64,000 nt of DNA from an uncultured Christensenella sp. (GTDB lineage Bacteria; Bacillota; Clostridia; Christensenellales; UBA3700): assembly GCA_949287655.1 (NCBI GenBank), contig CASEHD010000002.1, positions 44,305-108,304 on the forward strand, written 5' to 3'. Below are positions 34,205-42,366 of this stretch, piece by piece (positions within the stretch are counted from its first letter, which is position 1; each line of letters starts with the position of its first letter). The translations under genes and the position numbers were made by a program. The notes beneath the pieces are model-generated. The model worked only from the letters and a program-made list of their open reading frames with translations, did not search any database and was not told the origin of the DNA.

Positions 34205-34693
34205 CTATTGAATTTGTTGACCTGCTCCGTTTAATTTTATTGCGTCAGTTGTCGCCGTATGCCAATCTTTGTTATCTCTTTTATATCTGACCCTGGCAAC
34301 CCAATATTTTGTTTCTCCGTTTGTATAAGCCGAGGTACTTATTTCTTTAAAGATATTAAGATCATTGGTATAATTTATACTTTCCAACTCCATATTTTCA
34401 TAGTATGTTTGACTGTCGGAAGAATATAGCTCAACATATACCTGAACTACAGAATTTCCAATAGTAAAATCGTTTCTCGCAACAGCCGTAACTTTTCCCG
34501 ATGCCGCCTGAATCGATAATGAAATTGCCACATAGATTCCTCTTTCGGTTAAATCCGTATCAACAATTTTTCTTTCTGCGACAAGTTGTGCGTCAACCGT
34601 TTCATCCGCATAAACAACATTATATGCTATTCCCGCTATAAAAACAGATATAATTATAATTAATAACAATTTAATTTTTATTTTGCTTTTCAT
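34205..34693 (-). CDS. Small secreted protein of unknown function
   Basis: The 162-residue protein has a basic start (MKSKIKIK), a hydrophobic stretch LLLIIIISVFIAGIAYNVVY and a likely signal-peptidase site after VVYADE. No lipobox is seen. The mature part is about 135 residues, beta-strand-rich and Thr/Asn/Tyr-rich (YYENMELESINYTNDLNIF), with no cysteines and no recognised domain. Its start lies 23 bases inside the end of the XRE-membrane gene, so the two are translationally linked. The regulator may control or sense this secreted product, which is inferred only from the overlap. Confidence 0.6.
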   Translation of the reverse strand: MKSKIKIKLLLIIIISVFIAGIAYNVVYADETVDAQLVAERKIVDTDLTERGIYVAISLSIQAASGKVTAVARNDFTIGNSVVQVYVELYSSDSQTYYENMELESINYTNDLNIFKEISTSAYTNGETKYWVARVRYKRDNKDWHTATTDAIKLNGAGQQIQ

Positions 34694-35180
34694 TTTCCTT
34701 CTTATAATTCCTTTTTATTAAACTTATAATCAATAACAATAAACATAATGCTATTGCTATCATCAAAACAAATCCGACCCACATAAAAATGTCCGAATCG
34801 ATTATTACAACCCGAGTCAATCCTTTATTTGAAGAAAACACGCTGAATCCGAAAATTATTGATAGCGCGATAATAGCTATCAGCAAAACACACAACGATA
34901 AAACAACCGTTAAATGTTTTAACTTCAGAGACTTTACACTTCCTTTCGATTCAAAATTTTCCTCTTCTTTTATCGTTTGTTCAGACTCTTCTTTGATGAA
35001 ATAATCAATATTAACATTAAATTCTTCACTGATTTTTTCCAATCTGGTCAGTTTTGGACAAGCGAAGCCGTTCTCCCAATTAAAAACTGCTTGTTTGGAC
35101 ACGCCTATTCTAAAAGCGAACTCCTCCTGCGACAATGCCAGATCTTTTCTCAACTTATATATCTTTTCACCGATAGTCAT
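34671..35180 (-). CDS. XRE-family regulator with two C-terminal TM helices
   Basis: ATG 35180 opens MTIGEKIYKLRKDLALSQEE, a standard XRE helix-turn-helix (residues 1-60, with GVSKQAVFNWENG as recognition region). A GTG at 35201 adds seven residues and is an alternative start. After an acidic linker two hydrophobic segments follow (LTVVLSLCVLLIAIIALSII and FMWVGFVLMIAIALCLLLLI), then a basic tail. This is a membrane-tethered regulator of about 169 residues. It overlaps the secreted-protein gene. Both are in AT-rich DNA unlike the surroundings, which suggests acquisition. Confidence 0.75.
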   Translation of the reverse strand: MTIGEKIYKLRKDLALSQEEFAFRIGVSKQAVFNWENGFACPKLTRLEKISEEFNVNIDYFIKEESEQTIKEEENFESKGSVKSLKLKHLTVVLSLCVLLIAIIALSIIFGFSVFSSNKGLTRVVIIDSDIFMWVGFVLMIAIALCLLLLIISLIKRNYKKENEKQNKN

Positions 35181-35450
35181 ATTTATATAATAACATATCA
35201 CTTATCTTTAAGTCCACAATATTCACGCAAAGAACCGTATTCTATTTTTATAATTCAATCGAAACGATTGATAATTCATCGCTATTTATTAAAACAAAAT
35301 CTCCGTTCGCTTCCAAAGCATTAACATAAGCGAATGCCAATCCTATTCTATATGAGAAGGACGTAAATATTGCGGAAAGCCCGTTATAATCAAAATGAAT
35401 ATATTGTTTCTGAAGATATTTTTTATTGTTGTTTTAAATAATATGTTCAT

Positions 35451-35583
35451 AATAAATTATCGGGTAGCAATTAATAATTAGTCAAATGCAAAGTATTATT
35501 GATAAGCATATAAAAGCTTTTCTCGTTAAGTATATTATTTATAGCTTCCTCCTTCAAAATACGACGCTACCCGATAATTTATT
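35451..35583. repeat. Miniature inverted-repeat element (133 bases, 18-base perfect ends)
   Basis: AATAAATTATCGGGTAGC at 35451-35468 is repeated as its exact complement at 35566-35583. The 97 bases between are AT-rich and non-coding. No obvious target duplication is seen. It could be a MITE-like element or the long stem of a structured RNA. Confidence 0.7.
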
Positions 35584-35888
35584 TTTACTATAACCGATCA
35601 TTGCGATTTTTTCAATCAACAAATATTTAATTTACGTTAAAGTTTACTTTATTTTTATTATTATTCATAAGTTTTCTGTAAAATCCGATTTTATCAAATA
35701 TTTTATTTAATCCGGACGAATAACGCTGCATTTAAAGATCTTTTTGTTCTTTGCGGCGCCGCGCAAAATTTACATTTTATAATACGGTTTCAATATTTAA
35801 AAATGTTCGCAAAACAGTATTTCAAGCGTTAAAAGACGATTTGATAACCGACTAAGAGAAAGAAAAGACGGCAAACAATTTATATAAA

Positions 35889-35923
35889 ATAATCGAGCCG
35901 CAATTCGCGTCTCGGCTCGATTA
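35889..35923 (-). terminator. Hairpin after the GDPD-like gene
   Basis: AATCGAGCCG and CGGCTCGATT form a perfect 10-base stem. On the minus strand ATTTTATAT follows, so it is probably an intrinsic terminator with a weak T-tract. Confidence 0.6.
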
Positions 35924-35934
35924 TCGCTTTTCCC

Positions 35935-36768
35935 TCAAAATTTGGTATCCAACCAACGGTTGAGTTCGACGGGCCAATCCGTTTGTATCACCCGATAACC
36001 GCGGTCGAGCAAGAAGCCCCAATGCTTGTCGGGGTCGTCGAAAATGGCGTAATTGTCTCCGTGCTCTGCACACATATCGGGTTTGCCGTCGAGGTGTATC
36101 GAATTGACCCAGACAAATCTGCCCGCTTCGCGCTCTTTTTTGACAAAATCCGGTTGCGCGAAGAGGTCGTCCTCGCTGCGGAACAGCACCTCTACGCCGC
36201 GCATTTTCACGCCGTGTTTTTCACACCCTGCAACGGCGATCCGATAGTTCGCGGGCGTCTTGCAGATCGGCATGAACCACGCCTCGGGATAGGCGGCAAA
36301 CAGGTCGAGCAGACGGTTGCCCCTCTCTCGCACATAGCCCTTGAACAAGATCTGATCGAACATGCCGAGCCGCTTGACGATCTCCAAACACTTGCGCGCG
36401 TCGGCAAACCAAATGCGATCGAAATTGAGCAGACCTTTGCCTTTAAGCGCGGCGAGATATTCTTCGAGATCGTTGATCCCGTAGTTGAGCAAATAGCCGT
36501 ACGCGGAACGCAATTTACGCTTTTTAAGTTCCGCCATCAGCGAAAACCGCACGGGGATCGCCGGGAACAGCAGGCGAAAATCCATATCTTCATGGAACAC
36601 CGCGACCTTGTTGTCGAGTGTTCTGAGCGCGTCGAACTCGACGATGTCCGCACCCTCTTTGAATGCGTGCAACGCAGCTTTGACGGTGTTTTCGGCAATC
36701 GCCGCACCGCTCTTCCCTCTGTGCGCCGCCACCAGCGGGCGGCCTTCTTCAATCAATCTTTCCAGCAT
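35935..36768 (-). CDS. Glycerophosphodiester phosphodiesterase-like protein
   Basis: ATG 36768 follows GGAGAAAAAT and gives 277 residues; an upstream TTG at 36786 is less likely. The N-terminal third has the GDPD active-site pattern: AAHRGKSG (HR), ENTVKAALHAFKEGAD, IVEFDAL (metal-binding Glu/Asp) and VAVFHEDMDF (catalytic His). The C-terminal part is divergent, but IQTDWPVELNRWL at the end is typical of the family. There is no signal peptide, so it is cytoplasmic. The usual reaction hydrolyses glycerophosphodiesters to glycerol-3-phosphate and an alcohol. Substrate is not predictable and no partner gene is adjacent. Confidence 0.8.
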   Translation of the reverse strand: MLERLIEEGRPLVAAHRGKSGAAIAENTVKAALHAFKEGADIVEFDALRTLDNKVAVFHEDMDFRLLFPAIPVRFSLMAELKKRKLRSAYGYLLNYGINDLEEYLAALKGKGLLNFDRIWFADARKCLEIVKRLGMFDQILFKGYVRERGNRLLDLFAAYPEAWFMPICKTPANYRIAVAGCEKHGVKMRGVEVLFRSEDDLFAQPDFVKKEREAGRFVWVNSIHLDGKPDMCAEHGDNYAIFDDPDKHWGFLLDRGYRVIQTDWPVELNRWLDTKF

Positions 36769-36786
36769 ATTTTTCTCCGATATCAA

Positions 36787-37254
36787 TAATATTCATTTGT
36801 ACCGCAAGGCAACATTTCATTTTCGAAAACATCGTTTTGACGGGATTATTGTCTGAAAATTCGCAGCCCGTGTCGATATCCGCACATTTTCACCTTGACG
36901 TCGCCCTGCGCGGCGAAGCCGTCCGACACCGCATGGCGGTTGCCCCCGTGTAGGGCATCTGTGCGTCTGCCCCTTATCGACGCTCAATTGCAGGTTGCCG
37001 TCAATGCGTCCGCATTCCGCCGACATTGACGACATAACAGAGCACGAGAAAGACAAGCGCCGTAAAAAAACTACATGCCTTTTACAACTGCGATCCTGAA
37101 TGCCTTTTTCATATTTTTGTCCTATCTAATATGTTATCAGAAATCTTCACTCATAGCAACCATGATTTTTAAACGCGCTCCCGATATCTTATCCGCATTT
37201 TACCGCCATGCCAACATAATTCCGTTTAAATCTGCTTCAGTTGGAACACGGCGC
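36787..37254. other. Intergenic region, no gene seen
   Basis: About 470 bases between the GDPD-like gene and the terminator of the VirD4 operon. Short frames exist on both strands but none has a ribosome site or recognisable protein. No repeat or RNA was identified. Confidence 0.5.
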
Positions 37255-37288
37255 AAAAAAAAACCGCAAAGGACTACTCTGCGGTTTT
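37255..37288 (-). terminator. Terminator of the VirD4-like operon
   Basis: AAAACCGCA and TGCGGTTTT pair around an 11-base loop; on the minus strand a run of nine T follows. It is 45 bases past the last stop codon. Confidence 0.85.
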
Positions 37289-37332
37289 CGCGGTTTAACG
37301 TTTTTTGCGCGGAGACGATGTTTTCGTCAATA

Positions 37333-38337
37333 TCAGTAATCGCACATGCTTATCTCGTCGATCGCGACGGCAAAGCGCATGAGATCAATCAGGGCTTCGG
37401 ACGAGTCTTCGATAAATTTATAGAGGACTCCGTCGACGATCTCGACCGAATAGAAAGCGGCGATGAGTTTTATCCCCTCGACGGTTTTCGCGTCGGTCAG
37501 GTCAATCATATCTTCGATGTAGGCAAAGGTTTTGCCGTTGTCGGTGAGGAAGTGATCGAAAACGAGCGATATTTCGTACGGAGTGCCGTCGGGGTAACTC
37601 AATTCGAGTTCCAGATCGTCTTTGTACGCGCCCCTTTCGACGCTTATATCCTCGATCTGACAGAGTATATGCCCCCTCCTGTTATCGGTAAAAAAGCCTT
37701 CGTCCACAGCTCCTCTGCGGGCGGCGAAGCTTTCCGCGTCATTCAAGTCCGCGATCACCGCTTTCATCTTCTCTTCCAGATCGGGCGTTTCCGAATCGTC
37801 TGCGGAGCAGAGCCGATCGAGTTCTTTTATCAGACTGTTCCTCCTCGTATTCGCTTCGGTTTCCTCGCTGAGGCTGAACGGACGCAGTTCCGGAATGACT
37901 TCCCCGTCTCGGAAAATATTATTAAATTTATTGAGCTTTTCGTCCTTATCGTCGTCTGCGTCCTCTTCATTGCCTCCGTCATCGGTATCTGTTTGTTCGT
38001 CGAAAGGAAAACCTTCCTTTTCGGATATTATCCTGACCCAGTCATCGAACGCGCTTTTTCTTTTCTTTAAGAAGTCTTCGTCAGCGTCATCCGAGTCCTG
38101 ACCGGGGGCGTCCGCTTTTGCGGTCTGTTCTTTATCCATTTTTTCACCGGTTTTACCGCTGTTGTCGCCCGAACGCGTATATACAAACCACGGGCCTTGT
38201 ATCTCTACAATGCCGGAATTTTCTAATTCTTCGAACATTTTGCGGGCGCTGACGTAGTCTATGCCGAAATCTTTTTGCACTTCCGCAACGGTGACTTTGC
38301 CTTTTTGTTTTAAGTAATTTAAAAATTTTTCATCCAT
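37333..38337 (-). CDS. Winged-helix protein with acidic linker and DUF1828-like C-terminus
   Basis: Of 334 residues, 1-60 form a winged helix like the FtsK gamma/HTH type (FLNYLKQKGKVTVAEVQKDF ... FEELENSGIVEIQGP). Residues about 60-150 are a charged, Asp/Glu-rich linker. The C-terminal 130 residues contain HFLTDNGKTFAYIEDMIDLT ... IKLIAAFYSVEI ... EALIDLMRFAVAIDEI, which resembles DUF1828 (its LTDDGYTL pattern). The gene is last in an operon, 8 bases after the VirD4-like gene. A DNA-binding role tied to the coupling ATPase is inferred. I give the DUF1828 match moderate weight. Confidence 0.65.
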   Translation of the reverse strand: MDEKFLNYLKQKGKVTVAEVQKDFGIDYVSARKMFEELENSGIVEIQGPWFVYTRSGDNSGKTGEKMDKEQTAKADAPGQDSDDADEDFLKKRKSAFDDWVRIISEKEGFPFDEQTDTDDGGNEEDADDDKDEKLNKFNNIFRDGEVIPELRPFSLSEETEANTRRNSLIKELDRLCSADDSETPDLEEKMKAVIADLNDAESFAARRGAVDEGFFTDNRRGHILCQIEDISVERGAYKDDLELELSYPDGTPYEISLVFDHFLTDNGKTFAYIEDMIDLTDAKTVEGIKLIAAFYSVEIVDGVLYKFIEDSSEALIDLMRFAVAIDEISMCDY

Positions 38338-38345
38338 GCTCCACC

Positions 38346-40040
38346 TCAGTATCGGTCATTATACGGCAAACTTCCGGGAATAAACCTGTAAACGTATTTC
38401 TTGTTCAGCGGATTTATAACAGGGCTATAATCCTTTTCGCTGCTCTGCGGCAGACTGTTCATCTCTTTGCAGAGGTAGAATCTCTCCAGCTTTGAAAGCA
38501 TCACGTAACCGCAGTTTGCCTCGGTTATCACACATTCGCCCGGCTCGAAATGCGCGAGCCTGCTCTTGGGTACGAGCGCGATCGTTTCAAACGAATAGTG
38601 GTCCACCGATCTGCCGTCGCCGTTCAGCGCGCTTATGGGCGAAACCCTGGTAAACTCTCCGCATTCTTCAGAAAACTCTTTTATCGTACGGAAATTATTA
38701 CTGCCGAAAAACACGTGCACGTTAAGGTTGTCCTTGATTATCTCAGCGACTTTATCGCCGTAAACGTTGTTGAGCTGCGCGTAGGATTGTATTATAAGGA
38801 TAAAGAATATCTGTCTGCCCGCGCACGCCGATATCGTCGTCTCGAAGTCCACCATCTTCGGGAAGTTGCCGAACTCGTCGAGTATGAAATAAAACGGGAC
38901 GTCGAGCCTGCCGTCCGGCTTGTCGTTGGCTGTCTCGATCAGATACTTATACGCGTCCTTGACGAAAAGGCTGATTATCTTATAGTGCGCCTTTATCTCA
39001 TCCTTATAGTCGATAAACAGCGCGACCGGTTTATCGGTCAGTTCATTCATCTCAAACGAATTGCAGGACGTAACGAGTCTCATCGCGCTTTCGTTGAACA
39101 CCGAAAGCTTGCTGAAAAACATCGCGAGGATACATCTTCTCGTCATCTTTGCATTGCCGGTAAGCACGGTATTCGCGATCTGTTTTGCCTTAGACGCCGC
39201 GGGACGGTCTGTAAAATACCCGCCGTCATTGTATTTGTGATCATCGCTGTCGTTGAACACGGATATCACGTTCAGTATGGTGCTGAACGAGAAGGTATCC
39301 TCCGTGATCCTGCAGGGCATGCCCTCCGGAAGATCGCTGTCTTCGAGCATCGCCCATAAAAACGCCTTAAGCAGGTCTCTCGCGCTGTCTTCCCAGTAAG
39401 GATCCTTTTCGTTTATCGAATCGACGAACAGAGTGCCGATATTGTCCACCATACTGCCGACTTCCGCCGTCAGGATCGCATTTTCGTTTTCAATGTCGAC
39501 GTCAAGCTCTTTCTGGGAATCGTAGACCTTTCCCTTGAATTTGTTCAAGCATTTTCCGTCGTCGGTCATGACGATCTCTACGTCCTTACCGACCTGTTTC
39601 GATTTTCTGTACGCTCTGAAAACAGGCGTAAGCGGGTTCCAGCACTCGCTGTGCAGGTAGTTGCGGAAGTTGAGCAACTTGACGTCATACCCCTCTTCTC
39701 TGAGCGTTGCGGCGGTATAGCGGTACAGCTCCCCTTTCGGGTCTGAGATCACCATCGACTTTTTCTCCTTCTGACGCGCGAACGAAAGTATGGTCGGCAT
39801 CACGTAAGACGTCGTCTTACCCAGTCTCGTGCCCGCAATTACCCCGACGTGGTTGCCGTTTTCTGTATATACCTGCGTCAGCTTGCCGTCCACGTAGAGG
39901 CTCGCTTTCAGCACGCCCGGTATCGTCTCTTTGCCGAGATCATCGTATTTTACGGCTTTCAACCGTGAGAACGCTTCGCTCTTATATTCGACAAGCTTTG
40001 CACTCTCGTATGCGTCCAAAAGTTTTTTGTTAATCTTCAT
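38346..40040 (-). CDS. VirD4/TraG-type coupling ATPase, orphan
   Basis: The 564-residue protein has Walker A AGTRLGKTTSYVMPT, a downstream SMVISDPKGELYRYTAA (typical of TraG/VirD4, VISDPKGEL), Walker B FYFILDEFGNFP and QSYAQLNNVYG (the conserved Q-x-x-x-QL motif). No N-terminal transmembrane helices are present, unlike most VirD4 proteins. Such ATPases pump DNA or protein into type IV secretion channels. No relaxase, VirB4 or other conjugation gene is nearby, so this is an orphan. It overlaps the upstream gene by 11 bases, with GGAGGT before the ATG. Confidence 0.88.
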   Translation of the reverse strand: MKINKKLLDAYESAKLVEYKSEAFSRLKAVKYDDLGKETIPGVLKASLYVDGKLTQVYTENGNHVGVIAGTRLGKTTSYVMPTILSFARQKEKKSMVISDPKGELYRYTAATLREEGYDVKLLNFRNYLHSECWNPLTPVFRAYRKSKQVGKDVEIVMTDDGKCLNKFKGKVYDSQKELDVDIENENAILTAEVGSMVDNIGTLFVDSINEKDPYWEDSARDLLKAFLWAMLEDSDLPEGMPCRITEDTFSFSTILNVISVFNDSDDHKYNDGGYFTDRPAASKAKQIANTVLTGNAKMTRRCILAMFFSKLSVFNESAMRLVTSCNSFEMNELTDKPVALFIDYKDEIKAHYKIISLFVKDAYKYLIETANDKPDGRLDVPFYFILDEFGNFPKMVDFETTISACAGRQIFFILIIQSYAQLNNVYGDKVAEIIKDNLNVHVFFGSNNFRTIKEFSEECGEFTRVSPISALNGDGRSVDHYSFETIALVPKSRLAHFEPGECVITEANCGYVMLSKLERFYLCKEMNSLPQSSEKDYSPVINPLNKKYVYRFIPGSLPYNDRY

Positions 40041-41634
40041 ACGTACCTCCGAAACCCAAGCGGCGTTCGCTCTTCATTTTATTGCCCGCGACGTCTTTGA
40101 CGCCGAGGACGATGTCTTTGCCGACGACCCGGTTTTTACGAACCCCGAGATCGATCGCGGCGACCGCGTCGTCTATCTTTCCCGAAGAGAGTTTTTTGTA
40201 AAGCTCGTCGTCGAGGCTGACGGACGCCACGCCGTATTCGTCGGCTTTCCTTTTCAGCACCGCCCCGATAAGCGCGGGCATTTCTTCTTTCTTAGCGTCT
40301 TCTATAACGATCGCGTCGCACGCGTCGGAAAGAAGCGCGGCGTGCCGCGCGTCCGCGATTGCAACGGGAAGGATCGGACTGAGGTCAAGCGTAACGCTGG
40401 GCGCGTTCAATCTCACGCTCGCCCTGCTTTCCGTACGCAGAAATTCTTTGATCTCGCCCACGATCTCGCGCGACGTTTCTCCTCTGAAGTACAAAAAATA
40501 CGCGTTGTCGCAATTTTCGTCGCAGAATCTGACGAACACGTTGTTCTGCGACGGTTCGAGGTCCGCGGCGTTGAGTTCCGAGACCTCTATCTTTACGACG
40601 TTCATCTTCTCAAACCCTTTTTCAAGCGCCTCCGCATAAAGCCCGAGCATAAAATCGCTTCTTGACGTCAGCAGCACGGGACGGTATACCTTTTTCATCC
40701 TGAGGTCTGCGTTGCGTATCGCCTGCAGCAAATCTCTTCTCTCGTTCTCGCGCGTCACCGGAACGTCGCCGAACACGTCCTCTCTTATTTCGCTCTTTCT
40801 GTCCTTGAGACCGAGCGGGAGTTCCGAAAAATCCATCCCGTTGCCTTTATCAGAGGCAAGAGCCTGACGCTTGTCGTTAAAGCTCAGCGCTTTGCTGAAA
40901 ATAACGCGGGCGTGTTCTTCGGAATACTTTCCGCGTTCGAGCTTCCCTTCGGCGAACTGCCTTTCGAGAAGAGCCGCCTCTTTCGATGTTCTGTAAGTCC
41001 CTTCGGGAACGCAAGTGCCAGGTTTTTTTATCTCTCCTTTGAGATCGAGGCTGTCCAGCAGGTATTCGAGTTTGTTGAGATCCTCGCTCTTTTCCTTTCC
41101 TTCCGGCGAATAGTACAGCTTCATCATCAGCGCGCCGACATCGTTCCAGTCCGCGGCTTTGGAAATAAGGCGTACCCCCGCCTCTTTGTTGCGGCTGAAG
41201 AATATGCCTTCCGCCATCAGCATACCGACCAGTTTCATCAGACATACGTCGCCCGACGCCGCCGCCTGCGTCATCGCCTTTTTTATAGTCGCCGGAGTGC
41301 CTTCCCTGACCAGATCCTTTTGCGTTTCGACAAGAGTTGCGATCGCCTCGCCTTTTATCGTAATCAGTTCGTCCTCTTCGGGATCCGCCCACGTCTCTCC
41401 CATATCCTTTAATAAGCTCTTTTCCCTCAGGTATCTGAAATATTCCTTTTCGTTGGTTACCTCTCTGACGTTCTCGGAAGAACACTTCAGGTACAACTCG
41501 TCAGACTCCTTCTGAGAGAGAAAATGCGTCTTTCCGAGCGCAGACATCAGCTTTCCCGTATCCGTGACTTCACCTATCAGATATTCGAGAACAAAATAGT
41601 CGGAACAGCACTGTTCTTTGACAAAATCAGACAT
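40030..41634 (-). CDS. Sel1-like repeat protein with degenerate AAA+-like C-terminus
   Basis: The 534-residue protein is not a named family to me. Residues about 115-175 look like Sel1/TPR helices (KKAMTQAAASGDVCLMKLVG ... NKEAGVRLISKAADWNDVGA). From about residue 300 it resembles an AAA+ domain without a Walker A: VYRPVLLTSRSDFMLGLYAE aligns with the usual position of the P-loop strand, and the end (MPALIGAVLKRKADEYGVAS ... KKLSSGKIDDAVAAIDLG) looks like an AAA lid. It is first in the operon, with a promoter at 41,705-41,733 and a GAGGTGAAAGG ribosome site. A scaffold role for the VirD4-like ATPase is inferred. Confidence 0.55.
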   Translation of the reverse strand: MSDFVKEQCCSDYFVLEYLIGEVTDTGKLMSALGKTHFLSQKESDELYLKCSSENVREVTNEKEYFRYLREKSLLKDMGETWADPEEDELITIKGEAIATLVETQKDLVREGTPATIKKAMTQAAASGDVCLMKLVGMLMAEGIFFSRNKEAGVRLISKAADWNDVGALMMKLYYSPEGKEKSEDLNKLEYLLDSLDLKGEIKKPGTCVPEGTYRTSKEAALLERQFAEGKLERGKYSEEHARVIFSKALSFNDKRQALASDKGNGMDFSELPLGLKDRKSEIREDVFGDVPVTRENERRDLLQAIRNADLRMKKVYRPVLLTSRSDFMLGLYAEALEKGFEKMNVVKIEVSELNAADLEPSQNNVFVRFCDENCDNAYFLYFRGETSREIVGEIKEFLRTESRASVRLNAPSVTLDLSPILPVAIADARHAALLSDACDAIVIEDAKKEEMPALIGAVLKRKADEYGVASVSLDDELYKKLSSGKIDDAVAAIDLGVRKNRVVGKDIVLGVKDVAGNKMKSERRLGFGGTYED

Positions 41635-41704
41635 CCTTTCACCTCTGTTAAGATTTTTTACACGCGAGCTTCCGGTTGCGTTCGCGCGTAAAAGTTATAT
41701 TATA

Positions 41705-41733
41705 ATTCTATCAGTTTTAAATCGAGTTGTAAA
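41705..41733 (-). promoter_or_regulatory. Promoter of the VirD4-like operon
   Basis: TTTACA (41733-41728) and TAGAAT (41710-41705) on the minus strand with a 17-base spacer, 70 bases before the first ATG. Confidence 0.7.
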
Positions 41734-41734
41734 G

Positions 41735-42043
41735 AAAATTCATCTTTTTTCTCTCGCATGTATTTATCGGCGCTGTCGCCCCTTGCCGTATACGGTTTTT
41801 TTAAAAAATATTATAAGGGTATTGTATCATACGCGCTGCGATGCTGAAACGAACAACGCCGGCAAACGTCCATAAAGAGACTCGTTTTTTCCAAAAGCCC
41901 GGCGTTTCCAAAGAACGTTAAAAACGCATAATGTCTTTTTCATATAAGCCCTCGTGTATATTATTTCGGCAAACAAAACTATCGACAACTGTCGGGCTCG
42001 CGTTGAAAACTTCCCTTATCAAAAAGTTGTCTTAAAATCAAAA
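41735..42043. other. Intergenic region, no gene seen
   Basis: The stretch contains a long-range pair AACGCCGG/CCGGCGTT at about 41,854-41,907 and nothing else that I can support. Confidence 0.5.
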
Positions 42044-42069
42044 GAGAGGCGTAAAAAGCTACGCCTCTC
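42044..42069 (-). terminator. Terminator of the pseudokinase/XRE operon
   Basis: GAGAGGCGTA and TACGCCTCTC form a perfect 10-base stem; TTTTGATTTT follows on the minus strand. Confidence 0.8.
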
Positions 42070-42111
42070 TCAGACCTATCTAAATTCATCTAACACAAAA
42101 TTGCCGATGTT

Positions 42112-42327
42112 TTACTTCTCTTCGTTCTTTTCATCAAAACCGAGCATATAATCGGTGCTCTTGCCGAACAGTTGAGAAAGATCTACCAATGCCTGGTAGC
42201 TGGGCTCCTTCAGACCTCTTTCCCAGTTGCTGATCGAAACCTGCGACACGCGCATATAGTTTGCAACGTACTGCTGGTTGTAACCGTGTTTGATTCTTTG
42301 TTCCTTTAATCTTTCTGCGAATTTCAT
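42112..42327 (-). CDS. Small XRE-family regulator
   Basis: ATG 42327 follows AGGAGGCAG and gives 71 residues; the frame is open further upstream but without a ribosome site. The protein is a lone helix-turn-helix: MKFAERLKEQRIKHGYNQQY ... MRVSQVSISNWERGLKEPSY, then QALVDLSQLFGKSTDYMLGF, the usual XRE tail. It lies 39 bases downstream of the pseudokinase-like gene and shares its promoter and terminator, so the two are probably one operon. Confidence 0.85.
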   Translation of the reverse strand: MKFAERLKEQRIKHGYNQQYVANYMRVSQVSISNWERGLKEPSYQALVDLSQLFGKSTDYMLGFDEKNEEK

Positions 42328-42366
42328 TTTTCTGCCTCCTTTGCCGTTTTTTGCGGCCATATTATT

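Larger units (their letters stand above)
35202..35934. other. AT-rich gene-free region
   Basis: No credible coding frame is visible in this 730-base AT-rich stretch. It contains the miniature inverted-repeat element at 35,451-35,583 and, at its right edge, the hairpin that follows the GDPD-like gene. Confidence 0.6.
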
